From AC-32 sp963736055 (lineage in GTDB: Bacteria > Actinomycetota > Thermoleophilia > Gaiellales > Gaiellaceae): DNA of 64,000 nt. The stretch is from positions 1,178,001-1,242,000 of the forward strand of contig CAVTNM010000008.1 of the NCBI GenBank assembly GCA_963736055.1. The letters are read 5' to 3'. The notes beneath the pieces were generated by a model. That model was not told the DNA's origin. It saw only the letters and a list, made by a program, of their open reading frames with translations, and did no database searches. Numbering within the stretch: the stretch's first letter is position 1; each line of letters begins with the position of its first letter. Positions 51,643 through 60,108 of the stretch are shown here, piece by piece. The translations under genes and the position numbers were made by a program.

Positions 51643-52673
51643 GGAGGCAGGCCTACGCTCTCGTCGAGCTGGCCGGGCCCTGTGCGCTCGTGGTCGCGGT
51701 GGGCCTCCTGGCGACAACTGCCTCTCTCGCCAACCAGGTCTACTTCCTGAACGCGCTCATCTCGGTGGCGATCGTCGTCGCGATCTACGTCTTCGTCGGG
51801 AACTCGGGGGTCCTCTCGTTCGGGCAGATCAGCTTCGTCGCGATCGGGGCCTTCGCCTCCGGCGTGATGACCGTTCCGCTCGAATCGAAGAAGGGGGTGC
51901 TCACGACCCTCTTCCCGCTCCTGCGCGACCACTCGATCGGCAACGTGCCCTCGCTCCTGCTCGCGGCCGGCCTCGGCGGCCTCTTCGCGTTCCTTGTCGG
52001 CCTGCCGCTGATGCGCCTCTCCGGTCTCTCAGCGGGCATCGCCACCTTCGCGGTGCTCGCGATCACGCACAACATCCTTCAGCAGTGGACGAGGATCGGC
52101 CCCGGCGCGACGACGCTGTCGCTCGTGCCGGAGTCGACCGGGTTGCTGCAGGGGACAGTCGGGGCGGTGGTGGTGATCGTGGTCGCGTTCGCCTACCAGC
52201 GAAGCCGGCTGGGGCGACAGCTGCGGGCGTCGCGGGAGGATCCGGCGGCCGCGCGCGGGGTGGGCGTGGACGTGCACCGGCAGCGCCTGTGGGCTTTCAC
52301 GCTCTCAGGGGCGCTGGCTGGATTCGCCGGTGGGCTGCTGGTGCACCAGCTCGGCTCGATCACGACCGAGCAGGTCTACCTCGAGCTGACCTTCCTGACC
52401 CTGGCCATGCTCGTGGTCGGAGGCGTCACGAGCCTCTGGGGCGCGGTCGTCGGCGCGCTGGCGATCAGCGGCCTCGACTCGTTCCTCAGCCAGGCCGAGC
52501 AGGGAGTGCACGTCCTCGGCTTCAAGCTCGACCTTCCCTCGGGCTCGCGGCTGGTCTTCCTGGCGGCGATCATGGCGCTCGTGCTGATCCTGCGGCCCTC
52601 GGGCCTCACCGGCGGGCGCGAGCTTCGGCTGCCGCGCCTGCGGCGGCGGCGCGCGGCGGAGGCGGGCGCGTGA
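51639..52673 (+). CDS. livM: Liv-type ABC importer permease
   Basis: 344 residues with about ten hydrophobic segments. G-N-S-G-V-L-S-F-G-Q-I-S-F-V-A-I-G-A (~50) is the LivM motif, S-R-E-D-P-A-A-A-R-G-V-G-V-D (~210) the coupling loop, and the C-terminus ends L-I-L-R-P-S-G-L as usual. A basic tail follows. Its stop overlaps the second ketopantoate-reductase-like gene by GTGA, so the reductase is part of the importer transcript. Confidence 0.9.
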   Translation: MRRQAYALVELAGPCALVVAVGLLATTASLANQVYFLNALISVAIVVAIYVFVGNSGVLSFGQISFVAIGAFASGVMTVPLESKKGVLTTLFPLLRDHSIGNVPSLLLAAGLGGLFAFLVGLPLMRLSGLSAGIATFAVLAITHNILQQWTRIGPGATTLSLVPESTGLLQGTVGAVVVIVVAFAYQRSRLGRQLRASREDPAAARGVGVDVHRQRLWAFTLSGALAGFAGGLLVHQLGSITTEQVYLELTFLTLAMLVVGGVTSLWGAVVGALAISGLDSFLSQAEQGVHVLGFKLDLPSGSRLVFLAAIMALVLILRPSGLTGGRELRLPRLRRRRAAEAGA

Positions 52674-53587
52674 GGGTGTGCGTCGTCGGCTGTGGCGCGG
52701 TCGGGTCGATCTTCGCGGCGAACCTCGCGCAGCTCGAGGATGTCGAGGTCTGGGCGTACGACCTCGCGCGCGAGCACGTGGACGCGATCAACGCGGACGG
52801 CCTGCGGCTCTCGGGAGCGGGCGAGGTCGTCGGGAGCCTCCGCGCCACGAGCGACGCGAACGAGCTCCCGGCGTGCGACTTCGGGATCGTGGCGACGAAG
52901 GCGATGCACACGAGCCCGGCGATCGAGGCCACGGCGGCAGCCTTCGCAGAGGGGTGCGTCTGCTCGGTCCAGAACGGCCTCGGGAACGAGGAGGCGATCG
53001 CGGAGCACGTCGCGAGGGTGATTCGGGGCACGACCTTCCCCGCCGGCCGGATCCTCGAGCCGGGCCACGTTCAGTGGGACGTCAAGGGCGACACCACGAT
53101 CGGGCCGTTCGAGCCGAGCCCGGCGCCGCTCGAGGAGGCGGCGAGGCTCGCCGAGGCCTGCACGCGCGCCGGGCTTCCGACCGAGGCGGTCGCCGACGCG
53201 CGCGGCCCGCAGTGGCGGAAGGTGATCTTCAACGCGGCGACGAACCCCGTCGGCGCGCTGACCGGGCTCACCCACGGGCGCGTCTGCGAGCAGCCTGCCC
53301 TGCGGCGCCTCGTCTCCGGCCTCGTCGACGAGGGCAAGGCGGTCGCGGGCGCGCAGGAGATCGAGCTCGGCGTCGACCCGGAGGAGCTGATCGACCACGC
53401 GGCCAGGCCGGACGTCGCCTACGACCACAAGGCGAGCATGCTCCAGGACGTCGAGGCACGCCGCGAGACGGAGATCGACTACCTGAACGGCGGCATCGCC
53501 CGCTTCGGGAGCGAGCTCGGCGTGCCGACACCGCTGAACGAGGCGATACTCGCGCTGGTGAAGGGAGTGGAGGCGTCTTGGTCCTGA
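52670..53587 (+). CDS. Ketopantoate reductase-like (ApbA/PanE) protein
   Basis: 305 residues, paralogue of the gene at 47069. The NADPH site is V-C-V-V-G-C-G-A-V-G-S-I-F-A, the loop V-A-T-K-A-M-H-T (~80), and W-R-K-V-I-F-N-A-A-T-N-P-V-G-A-L-T-G (~182) holds the catalytic Lys and Asn. It probably reduces a branched 2-oxo acid made in the pathway. The two paralogues enclose the Liv importer genes. Two strong hairpins follow its stop. Confidence 0.85.
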   Translation: MRVCVVGCGAVGSIFAANLAQLEDVEVWAYDLAREHVDAINADGLRLSGAGEVVGSLRATSDANELPACDFGIVATKAMHTSPAIEATAAAFAEGCVCSVQNGLGNEEAIAEHVARVIRGTTFPAGRILEPGHVQWDVKGDTTIGPFEPSPAPLEEAARLAEACTRAGLPTEAVADARGPQWRKVIFNAATNPVGALTGLTHGRVCEQPALRRLVSGLVDEGKAVAGAQEIELGVDPEELIDHAARPDVAYDHKASMLQDVEARRETEIDYLNGGIARFGSELGVPTPLNEAILALVKGVEASWS

Positions 53588-53639
53588 GACGACGCTTGCG
53601 TCGTCTCACTCAGGTCGCACGGGCTTTGCCCGTGCGACC
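53586..53639 (+). terminator. Two tandem perfect hairpins
   Basis: The first has a 9-bp stem (GAGACGACG arm, loop CTTG, 53586-53607). The second has a 12-bp stem (GGTCGCACGGGC arm, loop TTT, 53613-53639). Neither has a T-run. They separate the importer/reductase block from the second M24 gene and may end or stabilise its mRNA. Confidence 0.55.
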
Positions 53640-53684
53640 GTCGGCAATGACCGGTCGAACCGCTTGTGCGAGGAGCGTCGGCAG

Positions 53685-54762
53685 ATGACCGCCGGCGACA
53701 TCGAGCGCCGCTACGCGAATGTGCGCGCGGCGCTCGAGCGGGACGAGCTGGACGCCGCGCTCGTCTGCGGCAGCGAGTACACGGGCTTCGAGGGCGCCGT
53801 CACGTACCTCTCGGGCTTCCAGATCGTCCACCGCTACGCGTACGTCGTCCTGCCGCGCGACGGCGAGCCGGCGATCGTCTTCCCGACCGAGGCCCGGTAC
53901 GTGGGCGAGCACGGCACGAGCTGGATCGAGGACCAGGTGTTCGCCGACCGGCCGGGCGACTGGCTCGCCGAGCGGCTGGGCGGGCAGCGGGTCGGTGTCT
54001 ACGGGCTCGACTACGTGATGGCGACGCGCGACCACGAGGCGCTCGAGGACCACTGCGAGCTCGTGAACTGGGACGTCGCCTTCGACCACGCGCGCGCGGT
54101 CAAGAGCGACGAGGAGCTCGAGTCGGTGCGCGAGAGCGTGCGGATCAACACCGACGGCTTCCACGCCTTCCTCGAGGCCTACGCGCCCGGCCGGAGCGCG
54201 GCCGAGGTGCTCGCTCCGGCGGAGAGCCTGTTCGTCGAGCGCGGCTGCGGACGGCTGACGATGAACATGGTGCTCGTCGGCGCCGAGTTCGCGATCGCCC
54301 GCGCCGAGACGCTCCTCGGCGAGTTCTGCATCCCGTCGCTGGAGGTGGCCGGGCCGGGCGGGCACTGGGTCGAGGTCTCCAGGGCGATCGGGTCGCCGAA
54401 CGACGAGGTCCTGCGCATGAACGAGGCCTACGACGAGTACTTCGAGGCGGCCGAGGAGCGCGCTGCGGCCCGGCGCGACGGCGCACGACGCGCATCGCGC
54501 GGTCTCGAAGGGCTTCACCGAGCGCGGCTACCACCTCGGCCACGTCACCGGCCACTCGATCGGGATGACGATGATCGAGTTCCCAAAGATCGGCGAGGGC
54601 GTCGAGACCGAGCTCGAGGAGAACATGGTCTTCTCGATGCATCCGCATGCGATCGCCGAGAACGGGCGCGACTGCCTCTACATGCAGGAGACCTGGCTCG
54701 TCGGCGCGGACGGCGGCATCCCGCTCTCGGGCCTGCCGTCGCGAATCTTCGACGCGACCTGA
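53685..54762 (+). CDS. Creatinase-like M24 family protein (frameshifted)
   Basis: ~358 residues after repair. The N-terminal creatinase domain runs ~1-130. The pita-bread fold is seen in G-H-S-I-G-M-T-M-I-E-F and M-V-F-S-M-H-P-H-A-I, but the metal-binding Asp pair and the E-P-G Glu of true Xaa-Pro peptidases are not conserved, as in metal-free creatinase. The frame breaks at about 54458-54478 (one extra base) before A-T-A-H-D-A-H-R-A-V. ATG 53685 has GAGGAG upstream. Likely an amidinohydrolase-like or related C-N hydrolase; substrate unknown. Confidence 0.75.
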
Positions 54763-54765
54763 CAC

Positions 54766-55590
54766 TTGGACACCGTCGCGTACCAGGGCGAGCCGGGTGC
54801 CTACTCCGAGCAGGGCGTGGTCGCGCTCTTCCCGGAGGCCGAGCATCGAGCCTTGCCCTCGATCCGAACGGTCTTCGAGTCGGTCGAGGTCGGCAGCGCG
54901 GCTCTCGGGCTGGTGCCGATGGACAACTCGCAGGCAGGCAGCATCAACGAGACGTACGACCTCTTCCTGCGGCACGGCCTCCACCTCGTGGGCGAGACCG
55001 TCGTGCGGGTCGACCACTGCCTGCTCGCGCTCCCCGGCTCGGCCATCGACGACCTCGCCGAGGTGGTCTCGCACCCGCAGGCGCTCGCTCAGTGCGAGGA
55101 GTTCCTGAGCGCACTCGAGGTGAGCGTCCGCGCGGAGTACAACACCGCAGGCGCGGCGAAGCAGATCGCCGAGAAGCGGCTCGAGCGGACGGCGGCGATC
55201 GCTTCCAGGCGCGCGGCCGAGCTGTACGGGCTCGAGGTGCTCGCCGAGAAGATCCAGACCTACCCGGACAACTACACACGCTTCGGCGTGCTCTCGCGCG
55301 ACGCCAAGCCGCTGGCCGAGCCCGACCGCTCGTCGCTCGTGTTCGGTGTCGGCCACGTCGCCGGATCGCTGTACCGCTGCCTCGGCGCCTTCGCCGAGCG
55401 GCACCTGAACCTGACGAAGCTCGAGTCGCGCCCGCGGGCCGGGCGACCCTGGGAGTACGTCTTCTACGCCGACGTCCAGGCGCCGGCCCACCTGCCGGAG
55501 ATGGTCGAGGCGCTCGGCGAGCTCAGCCGGCACGCCACCTTCACGCGCCTCCTCGGCACGTACGCGGGCGCGTTGCCGCGGAAGGGCTGA
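54766..55590 (+). CDS. pheA: Prephenate dehydratase
   Basis: 274 residues. A-Y-Q-G-E-P-G-A-Y-S-E-Q start, V-P-M-D-N-S-Q-A-G-S-I (~57), and the catalytic motif D-N-Y-T-R-F (~170) are diagnostic of monofunctional PheA, which turns prephenate into phenylpyruvate. A C-terminal ACT domain (~190-270) has L-N-L-T-K-L-E-S-R-P and would bind Phe for feedback control. The start is TTG 54766, three nt after the M24 stop, so it sits in the same transcript. A biosynthetic gene here may be a bystander of the catabolic cluster. Confidence 0.92.
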   Translation: MDTVAYQGEPGAYSEQGVVALFPEAEHRALPSIRTVFESVEVGSAALGLVPMDNSQAGSINETYDLFLRHGLHLVGETVVRVDHCLLALPGSAIDDLAEVVSHPQALAQCEEFLSALEVSVRAEYNTAGAAKQIAEKRLERTAAIASRRAAELYGLEVLAEKIQTYPDNYTRFGVLSRDAKPLAEPDRSSLVFGVGHVAGSLYRCLGAFAERHLNLTKLESRPRAGRPWEYVFYADVQAPAHLPEMVEALGELSRHATFTRLLGTYAGALPRKG

Positions 55591-55599
55591 GGAGCGAGC

Positions 55600-57453
55600 G
55601 TGCTGAGCCTGGCCCCTCCAGTCCTGCCCGAGCTGGAGCCGGTGCGCTGTCCGGTGGAAGCGCGCTCGCTCGACTCCCGCGTGAGGTGCGGGTTCGTGCG
55701 CGTGCTGCTCGACCGGTCCGACGCTTCGAGCTCGACGATCAGGATCTACTTCGAGCGCTACCCACGCAGCACGGCCGCTCGCCGCGTCGCGACGGTGCTC
55801 TCGATCGAAGGGGGCCCCGGTTTCTCGACCACCGCAGACCGTGCTGCTCGGGTCGCGCTGTGGCGGCCCCTCGCAGCCCGGCGCCCGCTCTTGCTCGTCG
55901 ACCTGCGCGGGACCGGCCGCAGCGGCGCGCTCGCCTGCCGCGCATTCGCCCGCTCCTCACGCGGGTACGTCGCCCGCGTCGGACGCTGCGCGACGCAGCT
56001 CGGGCGCAGGCGCGACCACTACTCGACGGCCGACTCGGTCGAGGACCTCGAGGCCGTGCTGCGCGCGCTGGGCCTGGGGCGAGTCGATCTCTACGGCGAC
56101 TCCTACGGGTCGTATGCCGCCGAGGCGTTCGCCGTCCGCCACGCGAGCCGGCTGCGGTCGATCGTCCTGGACAGCACGTACCCGCTGCCGGGCACCGACC
56201 CTGCCTGGGCCGACCTGATCGCGGCCGCCCGGCGCGGGCTGCGGCTTGCGTGCGCGCGGTGGCCGCTCTGCCCCGCCCACGGCCGGGACCCGGTTCGGTT
56301 GGTCACTGCCTTCGCGACACGGGTGCGGGCGAAGCCGATCGTCGGCCTGGCGCCCGACGGCGACGGAAACCTGATCCGGGTCAAGCTCGACGAGGATTCG
56401 CTGGCTCAGCTCGTCGGCTCGGGCTACTACTACCCGGGCATGTGGCGGGAGCTCGTTGCCGCCGTGCTCGCGGCGAAGCAGGGCTACGCGGCGCCGATCC
56501 TGAGGCTCGCCGCGGAAACGGTCACCGTCGACGCCGGCCCGGCTGCTCCTTCCTCCTACTCCGAGGCGCTCTACGCCGCGGTCACCTGTCACGACTACCC
56601 CCAGCTGTGGGACCCGCCGACGCCGGTCGCGGCGCGCCCGGCGGAGGCCCAGGCGCGGCTGGCCGCCTACCCGCCGGGGACCTTCGCTCCGCTCGGCCGG
56701 GCGGCCTGGGCCGGGACGGACTACGAGGGCGTGCTCGCCTGCCTGCGGTGGCCGGCGGCCGTCGCCCCGGATCCTCCGATACCTCCGGGTAGCGCGTACC
56801 CGGCCGTTCCGACGCTCGTCCTCAACGGCGACCTGGACTCGATCACGGCCTCGTCCGGAGCGCGGGAAGTCGCGCGACGCTTCCCCGAGTCGACGTTCGT
56901 CGAGTTCGCGAACTCCTCCCACGTGATCGCCCTCTACGACCACGGCGGCTGCGGCTCGGGGCTCTACCGCCGGTTCGTGCGCACGCTTTCCGCCGGGGAC
57001 GCCTCCTGCGCGCGACGCGTGCCCGAGACGCACGTGGTCGGCGCCTTCGCGCGTTCGGTTGCAAACGTGACCGCTGCGCGACCGTTGCGCGGCGACCTCT
57101 CCACCTCGGGCGACCGCCGGCTTGCCGCCGCCGCGGCGGCGACGGTCGCCGATGTGCTCGTGCGCTGGTGGATCAACTACGACGGAACGGGCGTCGGCCT
57201 GCACGGGGGCACCTGGCGGTACGAGGGTGACGAGACCGTCGTCTTCAAGCTCGACGCGGTCCAGCTCGTGCCCGGCGTGCCGGTCTCCGGAACGGCGCGC
57301 TGGTCGCGCCGGGGGCCGGTGCGGGCAGCCGTGCGGGTTCGCGGCACGGCCTCGCTTCGGCTGCGCTGGTCCCTCGGCGTCGCTCGCGCGACCGCGAGCC
57401 TCGACGGCCGGGTCGGTGGCCGCACCCTGAGGGCGACCATGCCCGCCCCGTAG
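55600..57453 (+). CDS. Alpha/beta hydrolase of the TAP-like (tripeptidyl peptidase) type
   Basis: 617 residues. S-I-E-G-G-P-G-F-S (~70), V-D-L-R-G-T-G-R-S-G (~100), nucleophile G-D-S-Y-G-S-Y-A (~165), acid in L-N-G-D-L-D-S-I (~410) and H in N-S-S-H-V-I-A (~437) fit the actinobacterial proline-iminopeptidase/TAP family. Many such enzymes are secreted, but only a weak N-terminal hydrophobic stretch is visible. A ~130-residue beta-rich tail follows the TAP domain and is not recognised. GTG start with GAGGAG. It is convergent with the aminotransferase gene, 9 nt away. Confidence 0.8.
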   Translation: MLSLAPPVLPELEPVRCPVEARSLDSRVRCGFVRVLLDRSDASSSTIRIYFERYPRSTAARRVATVLSIEGGPGFSTTADRAARVALWRPLAARRPLLLVDLRGTGRSGALACRAFARSSRGYVARVGRCATQLGRRRDHYSTADSVEDLEAVLRALGLGRVDLYGDSYGSYAAEAFAVRHASRLRSIVLDSTYPLPGTDPAWADLIAAARRGLRLACARWPLCPAHGRDPVRLVTAFATRVRAKPIVGLAPDGDGNLIRVKLDEDSLAQLVGSGYYYPGMWRELVAAVLAAKQGYAAPILRLAAETVTVDAGPAAPSSYSEALYAAVTCHDYPQLWDPPTPVAARPAEAQARLAAYPPGTFAPLGRAAWAGTDYEGVLACLRWPAAVAPDPPIPPGSAYPAVPTLVLNGDLDSITASSGAREVARRFPESTFVEFANSSHVIALYDHGGCGSGLYRRFVRTLSAGDASCARRVPETHVVGAFARSVANVTAARPLRGDLSTSGDRRLAAAAAATVADVLVRWWINYDGTGVGLHGGTWRYEGDETVVFKLDAVQLVPGVPVSGTARWSRRGPVRAAVRVRGTASLRLRWSLGVARATASLDGRVGGRTLRATMPAP

Positions 57454-57462
57454 CGCGCGGCG

Positions 57463-58627
57463 TCAGGCCGGCTTCAGCAGGGCCCGGTTGCGCCCGAGCA
57501 CGTCGAGCACGGCGCGCACGTCGTCCGCGGTGTTGTAGCAGTGCGCCGAGATCCGCAGGTTGTCGTCGCGTGACGAGGTGACGACTGCCCTCGGCCGCGA
57601 GCGCGGCGACGAGCGCGTTGACGTCGGTGGAGGGCACACAGACGAGCGCGCCGCTCCGCTCCGGCTCCCGTGAGGTGACCGCACGCGTGCCGAGCTCCTC
57701 GAGGCCGTCGTGCAGGAGCGCGTTCAGCTCCCGGACGTGGGCCTCGGTCTCCTCGATCCCGATCTCCTGCATCAGCTCGATCCCCGCGATGGCGGCATAG
57801 ATGGGCGGGATCGGCGGCGTGCCGGCCTCGAAGCGGCGCGCGTTCGGAGCGGGCGAGTAGTCGTGGATGTCCATCTCGAAGATGTCGCGGTCGGCGAACC
57901 AGCCTGTCGCAGTGGGCGCGATCCCCTGCACGAGCTCGCGGCGGCAGAAGAGGAAGCCGAGGCCGGCGGACCCGAGCAGGTACTTGAGCACCCCCGCGGC
58001 GAGGAAGTCGCACCCGAGCGCGCGCACGTCGACTGGGAGCGAGCCCACCGCCTGGTAGGCGTCCACGAGGACGAGCGCTCCCCGCTCGTGGGCGAGCCGG
58101 GCCACGGCCTCGACGTCGAGCTTGCTTCCGTTGCGAAAACAGATGTACGTCACCGCGACGAGCGCCGTCTGCTCGTCGATCGCCGCCTCGAACCGCTCGA
58201 GGGGGATCGTCCCGTCGGCCTCGGCGGGCACGTGCTCGACCCGCACGCCGCGGCGTTCCTGTGCGTGCCAGATCTGGCCGATCGTCGGGAACTCGAAGTC
58301 GCTCACGACGACCTTGTCGCGCCCCTCCCCGAACCGGAGCCCGCTGGCGAGCGCGCTCACGCCGGCCGAGACCGAGGTCGTCACCGCCACCTCGTCCTCG
58401 TCGGCGCCGATCAGCCCGGCGATGCTGCGGCGGGCTCCTTCGAGCTGGTCGACCCAGTACTCCCACGGCGCGCCGTGCTCGTCCCAGTCGGCGAGATAGC
58501 GGGAGTAGGCGTCGCGCACGGAATCGGAGAGTGCGCCCTGCGAGCAGCTGTTGATGTAGACACGGCGCTCGAAGAGTGGGAAGCGGTGCCGGACCCTTCC
58601 CGGTAGGGAGGCGACATCAACGGCCAA
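57463..58627 (-). CDS. Class V aminotransferase-like PLP enzyme (frameshifted)
   Basis: ~388 residues after repair. F-P-L-F-E-R-R-V-Y-I-N-S-C-S-Q-G start, S-V-S-A-G-V-S-A-L (~90), V-D-A-Y-Q-A-V-G-S-L-P (~180) and the PLP-lysine in A-A-G-V-L-K-Y-L-L-G (~205) match the NifS/kynureninase/isopenicillin-epimerase group. The frame breaks at about 57584-57590 (one extra base); then V-V-T-S-S-R-D-D-N-L-R-I-S-A-H continues to the end. TTG 58627 overlaps livF by 11 nt. As last gene of the Liv operon it may process the imported compound. Confidence 0.8.
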
Positions 58628-59318
58628 GGTAGGCCTTTCGCAGGTCCTCGTGCTGGAGCAGCGAGGAGGCGGCGCCGGAGAGGACGATGCGGCCGGTCTG
58701 GAGGACGTAGCCCCGGTCGGCGATCGAGAGCGAGACGTTCGCGTTCTGCTCGACGACGAGGATCGCCACCCCGGACTGGTGAACCTGCTGGATGATCTCG
58801 AAGTTGCGCTCGACGAGGATCGGCGCGAGGCCCATCGAGGGCTCGTCCATCAAGAGCAACTTCGGTTCCGAGATTAGCGCCCGGCCCATGGCGACCATCT
58901 GCTGCTCGCCGCCGGACAACGTCCCGGCAAGCTGTCTACGTCGCTCCTTCAGCAGCGGGAAGAGATCGTAGACACGTGCGAGGTTGTCTTTGAACCCGCT
59001 CCGGTTCAGGTACGAGCCCATCTCGAGGTTCTCGTAGACGGTCATCGGAGCGAACAGGCGCCGGTTCTCCGGGACGATCGCCATTCCCTTTGCGATCCGG
59101 TAACTCGTGACTCGCCCGGTCACGTCTTCGCCCGAGAAGAGAACGCGCCCGCGTCGGGGCCGCACGGTGCCGAGAGTGGTCTTCAGGGTCGTCGACTTGC
59201 CCGAGGCATTTCCGCCCAAGAGGCAGACGAGCTCGCCCTCGTCTACTTCGAGTGAAACACCTTGCAGGATGTGGATCGGCCCGTAGTAGGTGTCGACGTT
59301 GTCGAGCCGGAGGAGCAT
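58617..59318 (-). CDS. livF: Liv-type ABC importer ATP-binding protein (second system)
   Basis: 233 residues. Walker A reads G-G-N-A-S-G-K-S (~37; Ala replaces the usual Gly of N-G-A-G), signature T-L-S-G-G-E-Q-Q-M (~137), Walker B L-L-M-D-E-P-S-M-G-L-A-P (~160). E-N-R-R-L-F-A-P-M-T-V-Y-E-N-L is the LivF loop. It overlaps livG by TGATG. Confidence 0.93.
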   Translation of the reverse strand: MLLRLDNVDTYYGPIHILQGVSLEVDEGELVCLLGGNASGKSTTLKTTLGTVRPRRGRVLFSGEDVTGRVTSYRIAKGMAIVPENRRLFAPMTVYENLEMGSYLNRSGFKDNLARVYDLFPLLKERRRQLAGTLSGGEQQMVAMGRALISEPKLLLMDEPSMGLAPILVERNFEIIQQVHQSGVAILVVEQNANVSLSIADRGYVLQTGRIVLSGAASSLLQHEDLRKAYLGR

Positions 59319-60106
59319 CAGGCCGTCTCCTCCTGTGCCCGCGCTCCCAGGTAGGCCTCGATTACGAGCGGGTGTGTGGCGACCTCGTCGAACGAGCCCT
59401 CGGCGATCTTGACCCCGTGATCGAGGGCGACCACACGGTCCGAGATCCCCTCGACGACGTGCATGTCGTGCTCGATCACGAGAATCGAGTAGCCGGCCTG
59501 ATCGCGGAGCTTGCCGATCAGCTCTGTGATCTCGTGCGTCTCGTGAGGGTTCATTCCCGCGGCCGGCTCGTCGAGGAGGAGCAGACGCGCGTTCGTGGCC
59601 ATGGCGCGGGCGATTTCGAGCCGGCGCCGGTTCGCGTAGGAGAGGCTGTAGGCGAACTGGTCGTGGCGGTACCCGGCGAGCCGCTGGCCGAAGAACGCGA
59701 GCTTCTCTTCCGCCAGCTTTCGGATCTGCTTCTCTTCCCTTCGCGAGCGCGGGAGCTGGAGCATCGACTCGATCGCGGTTGCCTTCGTGTGCCCGTACTC
59801 CGCGGCCATGACGTTTTCCAGCACCGTCATGTTCAGGAACAAGCGCAGGGTTTGGAACGTCCGGGCGATGCCGCGATCCGTGATCTTGTGCGGCGCGAGG
59901 CCGGAGAGCTTGCGGTCCTCGAAGAGGATCTCGCCCGAGTCGGGATGGAAGATCCCGGTAATGAGATTGAAGACGGTGGTCTTGCCGGCGCCGTTCGGGC
60001 CGATCATGCTGACGACCTCGCCCTCTGCGACCTCCAAGTTCAGGCGGTCGACTACCTGCAGGCCTCCGAAGGCCTTGGTGACGCCGCGAAGCTCGAGGAG
60101 AGCCAC
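59318..60106 (-). CDS. livG: Liv-type ABC importer ATP-binding protein (second system)
   Basis: 262 residues. Walker A G-P-N-G-A-G-K-T (~38), the LivG insertion with I-A-R-T-F-Q-T-L-R-L-F (~90), signature L-S-Y-A-N-R-R-R-L-E-I-A-R (~155), Walker B L-L-L-D-E-P-A-A-G-M-N-P (~175) and E-H-D-M-H-V-V (~205). All are canonical, unlike livG of the first system. GTG 60106 is two nt after the livM stop. Confidence 0.93.
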   Translation of the reverse strand: MALLELRGVTKAFGGLQVVDRLNLEVAEGEVVSMIGPNGAGKTTVFNLITGIFHPDSGEILFEDRKLSGLAPHKITDRGIARTFQTLRLFLNMTVLENVMAAEYGHTKATAIESMLQLPRSRREEKQIRKLAEEKLAFFGQRLAGYRHDQFAYSLSYANRRRLEIARAMATNARLLLLDEPAAGMNPHETHEITELIGKLRDQAGYSILVIEHDMHVVEGISDRVVALDHGVKIAEGSFDEVATHPLVIEAYLGARAQEETA

Positions 60107-60108
60107 GG

